A stretch of DNA of 59,818 nucleotides, from positions 1 through 59,818 of the forward strand of contig JAGXTA010000192.1 of assembly GCA_018333535.1 (NCBI GenBank), given 5' to 3'. This DNA is from Deltaproteobacteria bacterium (GTDB lineage Bacteria > Desulfobacterota > BSN033 > UBA1163). Below are positions 16,346 to 24,928 of this stretch, one piece after another (within the stretch, counting starts at the first letter, position 1; every line of letters starts with the position of its first letter). The position numbers and the translations under genes were made by a program. The notes under the pieces are model-generated. The model made no database searches. It had not been told where the DNA came from and was given only the letters and a program-made list of their open reading frames with translations.

Positions 16346-16869
16346 TATTCAACTCCTTTCTGGGCAGGCCAGCCCTCTTGCAACCCATGCTTGAGGCAAC
16401 ACATCTTTGTGACAGTATCGGCCATTGAAATCAGTCGATCCGTGGCCCCTCTGCCAGTCAATACGATGCAGGAATTCTCATTCCCCTGATTGATGAATTC
16501 AAGCACCTGATCCTCATCGAGTAATCTCTTGTCAACGGCTGTACATATTTCGTCGAGGATGATCAGGTCATATCTCTTTGACTGGAGGGCTTTTAGAGCT
16601 GTCTGTAAAGCATCCTGTGCGGACTTGCGGTGTTCAGAGAAGGCCGGGTCTTTGGCCGGGGGTGTAAATCCACGGCCCATCTGGATAATTTCAACTCCCG
16701 GGAGATGTTGAAGAGCGATTAATTCGCCGGTCGATGGATTCGCTTTTATGAATTGGAGTATTAGTGTTCGCAAACCATGGCCGGTTGCACGAAGGGCCAT
16801 GCCGAGAGCTGCGGTTGTTTTCCCCTTCCCGTCTCCCGTAAAAATTAAGACACGACTTTTTTCTCTCAT
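16342..16869 (-). CDS. cobO: Corrinoid adenosyltransferase CobO/BtuR
   Basis: Transfers the adenosyl group of ATP to Co(I) corrinoids. The P-loop GDGKGKTTAALGMALRATGHG lies close to the N-terminus, followed by MGRGFTPPAKD and LIILDEICTAVDKRLL, all CobO/BtuR family motifs. The start is unsettled: ATG 16869 has AAAGGA close upstream, ATG 16884 is possible, and the frame continues to a TTG at 16893. It lies after the cobD-cobQ fusion with a short gap. Confidence 0.93.
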   Translation of the reverse strand: MREKSRVLIFTGDGKGKTTAALGMALRATGHGLRTLILQFIKANPSTGELIALQHLPGVEIIQMGRGFTPPAKDPAFSEHRKSAQDALQTALKALQSKRYDLIILDEICTAVDKRLLDEDQVLEFINQGNENSCIVLTGRGATDRLISMADTVTKMCCLKHGLQEGWPAQKGVEY

Positions 16870-16921
16870 GGTCCTTTCTCTCATCGAATCCAATGGGCAA
16901 TCATCCAGTCCCCACCTATGC

Positions 16922-19495
16922 TCACCTCAGTCCCATTAATCTGTAGATTTCTTTGATCTTCAAACTCCTCCGGACCACCTCTGCCAGTCTTTCTAAAGCG
17001 AGTTCCAGATCGTATACTGCGCAGACCTTCCGAATAGCGGGAAGATTGTGTCGAATCCGCAAACGGTCAATAAACCATCGTCGAAACTCATCCGTATCGA
17101 AGATTCCGTGGAGGTAAGTCCCCCAGATTTGGTGGTCTTTTATTCCTCCACCAATAACCTCTCCATCTTCCCGGAGAACGAGAGGAATCAGAGACCCTCC
17201 ATCTGTCTGGCCATGATGGATTTCATATCCTCGGATCTTTAAGCCTGAAGTTAGATGAGTCCCTTCCGCCCGGACAAGCGTCTTTTGACGATCCATCATG
17301 GTGGTGATAGGTAACAGACCAAGTCCTTGAATAGCCGGTTTGTGGGATTCAATCCCATGAGGATCGTCGATCCTTTGACCCAACATCTGGAAGCCGCCAC
17401 AAATGCCCACCACCTCTGTCCTGCCCTCCACCGCCAGACCAATAATTTTTTCCTCCAGTCCGTTTCGACGCAAATACTCCAGATCACCTATGACGTTTTT
17501 GCTCCCCGGGAGGATGAGGGTGTCCGGATGATCGAGGTCCTTCGGCGATCGCACAATTCGAAGATGAACATCCGGTTCGATTCTGAAGGGGTCGAAATCT
17601 GTAAAATTCGATATGTGCGGAAGATCAATGACCGCAATCTCGATGCTGTTTGCCTGGGGAGGAGCATCCAACGCGCCGCTCTTGAACTCGACGGAATCTT
17701 CCTCCGGTAACCCCGGATCATGGAGATATGGGACTAATCCATAGAAGGGAAGACCTGTATGGTTTTGTGTGTATTGGATGGCCGGGTCGAGGAGGGTTTC
17801 GTCTCCCCGAAAACGGTTAATGATAAAACCGGCTAACCGTTTCCGTTCCCAATCGGTCAATACCTCCCAGGTGCCTATGAAAGAGGCAAAAACTCCCCCC
17901 CGGTCGATATCACCGATCAAGAGAACCGGAGCTCCTGCATAGTCTGCCATCTTCATGTTCACAATATCGTGGGACTTCAAGTTGACCTCTGCGGGACTGC
18001 CAGCCCCCTCGAGGACGATCACATCGAATTCCCTGGCGAGAGAATCGTAAGCTTCCTTTACGGTCTCGAAGGCCTTTGTCTTGTATTCTATATACTTCTC
18101 GACCCCCATGTTTCCGAGCGGCTTTCCCAAAAGGATGACCTGTGAACCTGTATCGCTGCTGGGTTTGAGAAGGATTGGATTCATGCGCACGTCAGGATCG
18201 AGACGACAAGCCTGGGCTTGAACGACCTGAGCCCGGCCCATTTCTCCCCCCTCCCGGGTTACAAAAGAATTCAAGGACATGTTCTGGGACTTAAAAGGGG
18301 CTACCCTGTATCCGTCCTGCAGAAGAATGCGGCACATGGCTGCCGTCAATATGCTCTTGCCGGCATTGGAGCTTGTTCCTTGGAACATGATCGCCTGTCT
18401 CTTTTTACGAGCCGGGGCAGATTTAAAGGGAATCCTCAACGCTTTCTTTAGAAGATCGATGAGTTTTAAGTTCTCATCCCTTATTCTGACCGCAACACGA
18501 AAAAACCTCTTATCCAGACCGTCGAAATTAGCACATACCCGGATGGCGATGCCAGAAGAAATCATCTGCTTTGCCAGAGCCGGAGCGTCCATATCTTTGC
18601 GATCAATACGGACCAACAAGAAATTGGCCTTTCCGGGGTAGACCGTTAGCCCCGAGAGAAATTTCAGTTCATTAAAAAGGAATTCTCTTTCTTCTCGGAT
18701 GAAGGTCCTGGTCCGTGCGGCATAGGCATCGTCCTGGATTGCGTTCTCTCCTACCGCCTGAGCAAGGGCATTCACTGACCAGGGAGGTGTTATTTTCCTT
18801 ATTTTCTGGATCACGTCATGTTCGGCAATGGCGAAACCCAATCTCAATCCCGGGATGGCATAGAGCTTGGTAAAAGAACGAAGGATGATGACATTGGGGG
18901 GCCTTTTCTGGATCAAACTTTCCATTCCTTCGACGAAATCCAGGAAGGCTTCGTCGATGACAAAGATGGTGGAAAGATGCTTTAAGGCCAGGGTTCGCAG
19001 GGCGAAAGGATCGACCAGCAGACCAGTTGGGTTGTTGGGCTGCCCGATAAAAACCAATTGGTCACCGCAGATTTTCGAATCAAGAAGAGATAGATTGAGT
19101 TGAAAAGCTTCTTCCTCTTTGAGAAAGATCTTTTCCACAGGTTTTCCTGCGAGGGCTACAGCCTTCCCATAATCGGCGTAGGAAGGAACAGGGATGAGGG
19201 CCCGAGCGATGGGCAATGACCGGGGCAGTAAGTAGATGATCTCGCTGGACCCATTTCCCACCAGAACCTCTTCTTCTCTCGACCCATAGCATGTGGCAAT
19301 GGACGCTTTGAGTAAGGAACAATCTGGATCAGGATAGTGGACGATGGAACTCAACTGAGAACTGATCAAGGAGCGAAGCCATTCCGGAGGGCCTAAGGGG
19401 TTAATGCTCGCTGAGAAGTCCAGAAGGTCCTTTGCAGGTCGACCCGAAGCCTTGGCCAACTTTCTTATATTTCCACCATGCTCATCATCTGTCAT
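16922..19495 (-). CDS. Fusion of L-threonine-phosphate decarboxylase (CobD) and cobyric acid synthase (CobQ)
   Basis: 857 residues in two clear parts. Residues 1 to about 355 are a PLP aminotransferase-fold CobD (FSASINPLGPPEW; pyridoxal lysine in RSFTKLYAIPGLRLGFA), which makes (R)-1-amino-2-propanol phosphate. After a basic linker (APARKKRQ), residues ~366-857 are CobQ: MFQGTSSNAGKSILTAA P-loop domain, PFKSQNMSLNSFVT, and a glutaminase domain with the nucleophile in GICGGFQMLGQ and the later His in GYEIHHGQTDG. CobQ makes adenosylcobyric acid. Both products are the two substrates of CbiB, not seen here. No frame break is visible between the parts. Confidence 0.92.
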   Translation of the reverse strand: MTDDEHGGNIRKLAKASGRPAKDLLDFSASINPLGPPEWLRSLISSQLSSIVHYPDPDCSLLKASIATCYGSREEEVLVGNGSSEIIYLLPRSLPIARALIPVPSYADYGKAVALAGKPVEKIFLKEEEAFQLNLSLLDSKICGDQLVFIGQPNNPTGLLVDPFALRTLALKHLSTIFVIDEAFLDFVEGMESLIQKRPPNVIILRSFTKLYAIPGLRLGFAIAEHDVIQKIRKITPPWSVNALAQAVGENAIQDDAYAARTRTFIREEREFLFNELKFLSGLTVYPGKANFLLVRIDRKDMDAPALAKQMISSGIAIRVCANFDGLDKRFFRVAVRIRDENLKLIDLLKKALRIPFKSAPARKKRQAIMFQGTSSNAGKSILTAAMCRILLQDGYRVAPFKSQNMSLNSFVTREGGEMGRAQVVQAQACRLDPDVRMNPILLKPSSDTGSQVILLGKPLGNMGVEKYIEYKTKAFETVKEAYDSLAREFDVIVLEGAGSPAEVNLKSHDIVNMKMADYAGAPVLLIGDIDRGGVFASFIGTWEVLTDWERKRLAGFIINRFRGDETLLDPAIQYTQNHTGLPFYGLVPYLHDPGLPEEDSVEFKSGALDAPPQANSIEIAVIDLPHISNFTDFDPFRIEPDVHLRIVRSPKDLDHPDTLILPGSKNVIGDLEYLRRNGLEEKIIGLAVEGRTEVVGICGGFQMLGQRIDDPHGIESHKPAIQGLGLLPITTMMDRQKTLVRAEGTHLTSGLKIRGYEIHHGQTDGGSLIPLVLREDGEVIGGGIKDHQIWGTYLHGIFDTDEFRRWFIDRLRIRHNLPAIRKVCAVYDLELALERLAEVVRRSLKIKEIYRLMGLR

Positions 19496-19599
19496 TGCCT
19501 ATAACCTTTTCTCACAGTTTGAGTGCCCCCAAAAGATCACAAAAAGGGATCCATTTCTTTAATTCTAAGGCTATGTCTTTCCCTCTATCGAAAACCAAT

Positions 19600-21531
19600 T
19601 TAAAAACTCAGTTTGATTCCCCCAAAGAAGGAAATCCCCGGAGTTCCATAACCTTTTACTTCTTCGTACTCTTTGTCGAAAAGGTTTTCGACACGACCAA
19701 AGATCTGGAAATTTTTGGTCAGCTCATAGGATGTGGCCAGATTCACCAGGGTGTATCCGTCAAGCTTGACTCTCCGGGTGAAAGTGGATGGGTCCATATC
19801 ATCCCTTTTCCCCACATAGGTTACTCCTAGGTTTATGTTTCCTTTTTTGAGAAAAGAGTAGTCCAGATCGAGGCCGAATTTATTTTTCGGTCTCCTGAGA
19901 AGATCCCGATCCGTCCTTTTGTCCTCTGTGTCGGTATAAGTGTAGTTGAGTCGGAGGGTTAACTCCTCAATAGGTTTTGCTGCAACAAAAAGCTCAGCGC
20001 CTTCGGTTTTGGCCTTGGCAATATTGATATATCCCTTTGTGAAATCAAACTGGATGAGGTCTTCAATATCGTTTTTGAAGTAAGTTGCACCAAGAACCAA
20101 TCTGTTTTTGAAGAAGTTCTGTTCAATTCCAAAATCCCATCCTTTGCTCTTCTCAGGTTTGAGATTCTTATTGCCAATTGGACCCCACAAGGTGGCAGGG
20201 GCAAATAATTGATAGAGAGAGGGAGCCTTAAAGCCGGTGCCAAAGGTTCCCTTGAGTTTGGTATCCGTCTTTCTAACCAGATAAGCAGGAGCAATCCGGT
20301 AAGTGGTCTCTGTGCCGAAGCGGCTATGGTCATCAATGCGGATCCCAACAGTTCCAAAGAATTGGTCCCACAGGTTAAACTGGTCCTGGAGGTAATAGCC
20401 TTTCATATTTGCCTTCTTCTCCGGAAAGAGGCTCTGGTCAGGTCCCCATATGCTTTCCGAATAATATTTCGACTTTCCTTCTTCCCTCTCATATTCAAAA
20501 CCAAAGATGAGCTTATTGGTTTTGTGAAGTTCGAACTGATGCTGCCAGTCCAATTTTAATAATTGACCCTTGTAGTTTCCCCGTTCGAAGTCGAAGGGGT
20601 GCTGAGGATCTTTTTTGTTTTTATAATTTCTCTCATGGTCATTCACAGCGAGGCCCAATCGTTGATGCCAGAACTTATCGAAAAGAGATAGTTCTGCCTG
20701 GGTCTTTAAAAAGAACTGTTTTGAATGCTGAACATAGTTCGGGTCGTCCGCAATCCCGACTCCAAATACCCACGTATCAAGTTCAGATTTTGCGTTAATC
20801 GAACGGAGCATAAAATCAACGTTTAGATTCTCAAGAGGAGTGAAACCCAGCCTTGCCGAGAGAGAGGTGCTTTCATAACCATCCCTCTCATAATTCCCAT
20901 TCTTCTTACTTGCAGCAGAAATTCCATCCGTATCGAAGCGAGATACTCCAAGTGAGTAATTAACCCATTTATTTCCTCCACTGACTCCTGCTGTCTCTCT
21001 GAAAGTTGTATACGATCCCCCTTCAGCAGATAAAAAGAACTTTGGCTTCCCTTCACCTTTTTTGGTAATGATGTGGATCACACCACCAATGGCATCAGAG
21101 CCATACAAGGTGCTTTGTGGACCACGAAGGACTTCGATGCGCTCAATATTGTCGACGGTTAAATGGGCAAAATCATAAGAGCGTCCCGGGGAGATAGGGT
21201 CATTCACTTCTACCCCATCAATCATTACCAATGTATGTTCAGAATTGGCGCCTCTGATGAAGATGGATGCACTCATTCCCGCCCCCCCGGTTCGCACCAC
21301 ATCCAGGCCTGGGATGCCTCGGAGGACTTCTAAGACCGAAGCCTTCTGTTTTTTTATGATCTCTTCAGATGGAATGCTCGTGATTGAACTGGCAATCTCT
21401 TCAATCGGGGTTTCAACCCGGGTGGCAGTGACGACGACTTTTTCAAGGGTCACCTCCTTCTCCTGTGCCATAAGAGAAAAGGGAATTAAGATGAAAAGAA
21501 AAGAAGTGATGAAAAGAATGAAACGTTTCAT
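19600..21531 (-). CDS. btuB: TonB-dependent outer-membrane cobalamin receptor BtuB
   Basis: 643 residues. A signal peptide (~22 residues, ending MAQ) is followed by a TonB-box-like EKVVVTATRVETP. The plug domain has VLRGIPGLDVVRTGG, MIDGVEVNDPISPG and RIEVLRGPQSTLYGSDAIGGVIHI, and the long beta barrel ends in a terminal aromatic (GGIKLSF). It imports corrinoids with TonB energy. It is the first gene after the cobalamin riboswitch and the leading gene of the cobamide operon; the next gene starts about 105 nt downstream. Confidence 0.93.
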   Translation of the reverse strand: MKRFILFITSFLFILIPFSLMAQEKEVTLEKVVVTATRVETPIEEIASSITSIPSEEIIKKQKASVLEVLRGIPGLDVVRTGGAGMSASIFIRGANSEHTLVMIDGVEVNDPISPGRSYDFAHLTVDNIERIEVLRGPQSTLYGSDAIGGVIHIITKKGEGKPKFFLSAEGGSYTTFRETAGVSGGNKWVNYSLGVSRFDTDGISAASKKNGNYERDGYESTSLSARLGFTPLENLNVDFMLRSINAKSELDTWVFGVGIADDPNYVQHSKQFFLKTQAELSLFDKFWHQRLGLAVNDHERNYKNKKDPQHPFDFERGNYKGQLLKLDWQHQFELHKTNKLIFGFEYEREEGKSKYYSESIWGPDQSLFPEKKANMKGYYLQDQFNLWDQFFGTVGIRIDDHSRFGTETTYRIAPAYLVRKTDTKLKGTFGTGFKAPSLYQLFAPATLWGPIGNKNLKPEKSKGWDFGIEQNFFKNRLVLGATYFKNDIEDLIQFDFTKGYINIAKAKTEGAELFVAAKPIEELTLRLNYTYTDTEDKRTDRDLLRRPKNKFGLDLDYSFLKKGNINLGVTYVGKRDDMDPSTFTRRVKLDGYTLVNLATSYELTKNFQIFGRVENLFDKEYEEVKGYGTPGISFFGGIKLSF

Positions 21532-21647
21532 AGAAACCTCCCCGGCCCGCTAAGGGGGCCTAAAATAGAATTTGGCCGACCTGTCTGCCCGCAGGCCAGG
21601 CTTGCCCACCGAAGCGAATGCTTCGCGCAGGCGGGGGAGAAGGGTTC

Positions 21648-21688
21648 AAAAAAAAACCCCAGCCTTCGTTTTGAAGACTGGGGTTTTT
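21648..21688 (-). terminator. Rho-independent terminator of the cobalamin riboswitch
   Basis: On the minus strand, CCCCAGTCTTC-AAAAC-GAAGGCTGGGG is followed by nine T residues. It lies between the aptamer and btuB, where the expression platform is expected, so B12 binding would favour termination before btuB. Confidence 0.88.
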
Positions 21689-21742
21689 ACCCGCAAGGAC
21701 CCTTCACAGTCTTATCCTCGAAGACTTCTTCGTGAAGCATAT

Positions 21743-21945
21743 CCAGGCCAGGTTTTCTGACTCTCCCGACCTTAACTCGCCTTCCCATCCTGCCCCTTCG
21801 ATCCTTCGATAAGCTCAGGACTCAGGGCTTCGGATAGTGGCTTTTTTTGTTAAGGCACTTACCCCTAAAATATGGGGTCGGGAATACAGCGGCGGGTCCG
21901 TCCCCGACTTTGACGGGGTTCCCTTTTCCCGGATACCACTGATTC
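21743..21945 (-). promoter_or_regulatory. Cobalamin riboswitch upstream of btuB and the cob operon
   Basis: On the minus strand the conserved cobalamin-aptamer blocks appear in order: GGGAAAAGGGAACCCCGT, GGACCCGCCGCTGTAT, GCCACT, GGGAAGGCGAGTTAAGG, and a B12-box-like AGTCAGAAAACCTGGCC at 21746-21762. A terminator follows before btuB. A dispersed palindromic repeat of the CCTGAGCTTATCGAAGGATCG type is inserted in a peripheral arm between the GCCACT and GGGAAGG blocks. This is the only B12 riboswitch I see for the operon. Confidence 0.9.
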
Positions 21946-21956
21946 AATTGGTTTTC

Positions 21957-21985
21957 ATTTAACAGATTAAGAAAAGGTTTGTCAA
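21957..21985 (-). promoter_or_regulatory. Sigma70-type promoter of the cobalamin riboswitch transcript
   Basis: Minus strand TTGACA, 17 bp spacer, TTAAAT. The -35 box begins just after the stop codon of the PfkB kinase gene, and transcription would start about 10 nt before the first conserved aptamer block. Confidence 0.65.
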
Positions 21986-21991
21986 GATTTA

Positions 21992-22918
21992 CTACCGGGA
22001 AAGAAATGTTTGGACTTCTTCTAATGCTGGAATTCCTTTTCTTCCGCCAATTTCGCGGCATTTGAGGCCGGCTGCGGTATTGGCAAATCTTAAAATCTCT
22101 TTCACCTCCCAATTCTGGAGGAGGCCATAGATGAATCCTGCGTGAAAGACATCGCCTGCTCCGGTAGTGTCAACCGCCTTTATCTTGAACCCTTCGACAT
22201 ATAAAATTTCTCCGTTGACTAAGGCCATAGCGCCTTCATGCCCCAACGTGGAGCAGAGAAATCCGGAAGTCAGTTTTTGAAGTTCGAAAAGAGCCTTCTC
22301 GCGATCCGGACTTCCTGTCATCAAAGCTGGAAATCGGGACGAGGTGATGACAAAGTCGATCTCCCTGATCAATTCTCCGGTGAGGGGTTCGACCTTATCG
22401 ATGTCGATGACGGTCGGGATTCCTTCCTGCCTTGCCCATCGGGCGCACCGGATAGCCGCGCCGATATCATGTCCATCCAGGTGAAGGATTTTGCCGGAGC
22501 AAACCTCTTCCTTCCGAAGTTCTCCCTCGCGATACATCAGTCGTTCATCGCGGTCCCAGAGGATTGTCCGTTCGCTTGATATGCCGTCCACAAGGATGAT
22601 GGCGAATTGATTGGTAGCTTCGGGTTCGACCGTAACAGACGAGACATCGACCCCCTCCTCCTGAATAGAATGAAGAGAGAATTGACCGAGTTCATCACTG
22701 CCCACTTTTCCGATATATTTCGTTTTCGCTCCCCATCGGGTCAGGGCCACCATCGCGGTTGCTACCTGGCCTCCACCCTGTTTGAAGAATTGACGGATCC
22801 TCATCTTCGAATTGAGCGCCGGAAATTCAGGGACGACGGTAAGAAAGTCCACCGAGTTGAGGCCCATCCCCACCACATCAAAAGGTCTGTCTTTCGGAAA
22901 GGAGAGATTGAATCGCAT
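21992..22918 (-). CDS. PfkB-family carbohydrate kinase
   Basis: 308 residues of the ribokinase fold. It has MGLNSVDFLTVVPEFPALNSKMRI at the N-terminus, a GGGQVATAMVALTRWG substrate loop and the catalytic/anion-hole motif DTTGAGDVFHAGF near residue 250. The substrate cannot be read from the sequence. The gene is last in a minus-strand run with glmM and a nagB-like gene, so an amino sugar or a nucleoside/sugar is likely. The ribosome site before its ATG is weak. The cobalamin riboswitch promoter begins immediately after its stop. Confidence 0.85.
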   Translation of the reverse strand: MRFNLSFPKDRPFDVVGMGLNSVDFLTVVPEFPALNSKMRIRQFFKQGGGQVATAMVALTRWGAKTKYIGKVGSDELGQFSLHSIQEEGVDVSSVTVEPEATNQFAIILVDGISSERTILWDRDERLMYREGELRKEEVCSGKILHLDGHDIGAAIRCARWARQEGIPTVIDIDKVEPLTGELIREIDFVITSSRFPALMTGSPDREKALFELQKLTSGFLCSTLGHEGAMALVNGEILYVEGFKIKAVDTTGAGDVFHAGFIYGLLQNWEVKEILRFANTAAGLKCREIGGRKGIPALEEVQTFLSR

Positions 22919-23008
22919 GTTTTCTTTTATTCAATGTGGATAACGCAACACATCAGCCACATGGCGTTTTCGTGTCGGCTGCCTTTGCCTTCTCAGAGGT
23001 GTCATCGC

Positions 23009-23911
23009 TTATTCGAACTCCTCTGATTCCTCTGCAGGATAGAAGAAATAGAGGTCTTCCCGGTTGATTATGCTTGCATCGCTTTGTATTAGAAATTCTT
23101 CTTCTTGCTTCCGGAATACGATTGCCGCCTCTTGCAACCGATTCAGCTTCTCGATGGCTCCATTGTCCTGTAATAACTTAATCACTTCTTGATAAAGTTT
23201 CTCACTCCCTCCGATGAGCTTGCCTTCCTGCAGAATTTTGCACGCCACCATGTTTTTGAACGTATCAAAACAGACCTGCTCTCGAACCCGCTCCATTTTT
23301 TTGACCACGTAATCAATCTCTTCATTGATAGCGGGTGATTTGAGGAACTTATATTTCTCCTGATAGATGGCACTATCCAGTTTCGTGATAAAATCGTCGG
23401 GCACGTTGTCCTTCAGAATCACGACAAGATCGATATCGGATCCCCGGACCATCCTTCCTGTGCTTCGTTCCGGTCGGGGGACATCATGGGCCATATCGTA
23501 TACAATGTCACCGGCCAAGATGAAACAGATTTGCTCATGGGGCCAGGTATTTCCGAACGGTGCTTTCACGACCTCTACAAGGTTACGAGCGAGCTCCATT
23601 TTCGATCGACTCACTTGTACGATATGAGAAGATATTTCCTCGCCCCTTTTTTCAACGAGGATGGGTTTTTCCGCCAATCCTACCACGGAGTAAGTGAGGA
23701 ATTCCCTGAGGATAGATGGAGAAAGACGTGCAAAGCCGTTCACCTGCCGATCGAACCTGAGATATCTAACTCCTACGGACTTAACCCGCAGATTGTTCGA
23801 GGTTTTGCATGTTTGCCACAGAAGAAGGTTGTCGCCACTTATGAATTTTTTTATCTCTGATCCTGTGAGGGGCCCGCGGGTGTTGAGGAGGTTAATAATC
23901 TCTTCTTCCAT
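23009..23911 (-). CDS. Nucleotidyltransferase-like protein of unknown function
   Basis: From ATG 23911 there are 300 residues. An N-terminal region resembling a winged helix (EEEIINLLNTRGPLTGSEIKKFI) precedes a polymerase-beta-type nucleotidyltransferase core with RGSDIDLVVILKDNVPDDF, where the GSDID motif carries the metal-binding aspartates, and a downstream INEEIDYVVKK that could supply the third acidic residue. The C-terminal third is helical and charged. I do not recognise a named family. It sits between nagB-like and PfkB-kinase genes. Confidence 0.7.
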   Translation of the reverse strand: MEEEIINLLNTRGPLTGSEIKKFISGDNLLLWQTCKTSNNLRVKSVGVRYLRFDRQVNGFARLSPSILREFLTYSVVGLAEKPILVEKRGEEISSHIVQVSRSKMELARNLVEVVKAPFGNTWPHEQICFILAGDIVYDMAHDVPRPERSTGRMVRGSDIDLVVILKDNVPDDFITKLDSAIYQEKYKFLKSPAINEEIDYVVKKMERVREQVCFDTFKNMVACKILQEGKLIGGSEKLYQEVIKLLQDNGAIEKLNRLQEAAIVFRKQEEEFLIQSDASIINREDLYFFYPAEESEEFE

Positions 23912-23951
23912 AAAACCTTTGAATCGAAAAGAGATCCACAAACCCTTTCGA

Positions 23952-24908
23952 TTACACGATTCTGATGTCAATCTTTTTTTCTTTGAGGATCTCTTTGGAC
24001 GTTAACAGTTCCCTTGCGGCGATTTTATCTAATACGTAGACAAGATGACCGCCCCTTTTGGCATACACCTGTCCGTATGAGATGGGGATATCCGGAGTGA
24101 CCTCCCCCAGGAGGGATTCAGCAACGGGTCTGACTTTTCTCTCACCGTTTGCCAGCAATATCACGGTTTTCGCCTGGTACACAAGCTCTGCCCCCATGCT
24201 CACCGCATAATGGGGAGACTCTTTTTTTGACGTGAAATGACCATCGGCAACGGCATTTGCGATCGTGTTATCATCAAGTTTTACGAGCAGCACCTGGCCA
24301 TTTTTGAAGGGAATGCCCGATTCGTGAAATGCCACATGGCCTCTTCCACCAACACCGATAATCTGAAGATCAATTCCCCCGGCTCTCCTGATCTTGCGCC
24401 TGTAACCATCCAATATAGCCGTTTTTATCCAGGCGAGGTACATGGAAGCCGGTTTAGCCTTAATAACGACTGATTTTCCGGCCTCCCTGCCCAGTTCCTC
24501 CCAGTCCTCAGGATAAGTTTTCAGTTCCTTTATCAACTGCTTCTGATCTATCAGGGATCCGTAAGGCAGACTTGTTTCGATAAACTTCTTTTTGAGAAGG
24601 CCGAAAAATTCTTGAATCATAAAGTAACAGTAGCTTTCCGGATGCATCACCCGCTGTTGTATGTTTTCTCCTGGGAGGCCAACATATTCATCGAGATTGA
24701 AACTCCTGATCCGTCCACTGTCAAACGCTCCCTCGTTTGTCGCCTTTGCCAGGCGCTTATAGAGACCGGTTGGTGAGTTACCTGTGGCCAGCCCCAGAAC
24801 AAATTCCTTCTTTTGTCGAATTGTCCGGATAATATTTTTTTTGACAACATCCGTAGCCACCTCACTCATATGCTCGAAATCAGAAGTGATCCATACAGTA
24901 ATTGGCAT
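23952..24908 (-). CDS. Glucosamine-6-phosphate deaminase/isomerase-like protein (NagB family)
   Basis: NagB-fold protein with LATGNSPTGLYKRL (phosphate-binding loop), SFNLDEYVGLPGENIQQRVMHPESY and VGGRGHVAFHESGIPF, which aligns with the family's GIGxDGHIAFNEP segment. It is about 318 residues from ATG 24908 (GGGAG upstream), longer than the usual ~266, with an insertion between residues 100 and 150. The glycine-rich motif has GGRGHVAF rather than DGHIAF, so the catalytic Asp position should be checked before calling it a true deaminase. It is encoded right after glmM. Confidence 0.8.
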   Translation of the reverse strand: MPITVWITSDFEHMSEVATDVVKKNIIRTIRQKKEFVLGLATGNSPTGLYKRLAKATNEGAFDSGRIRSFNLDEYVGLPGENIQQRVMHPESYCYFMIQEFFGLLKKKFIETSLPYGSLIDQKQLIKELKTYPEDWEELGREAGKSVVIKAKPASMYLAWIKTAILDGYRRKIRRAGGIDLQIIGVGGRGHVAFHESGIPFKNGQVLLVKLDDNTIANAVADGHFTSKKESPHYAVSMGAELVYQAKTVILLANGERKVRPVAESLLGEVTPDIPISYGQVYAKRGGHLVYVLDKIAARELLTSKEILKEKKIDIRIV

Positions 24909-24928
24909 AAGCTTGCTCCCTGGTTCTA

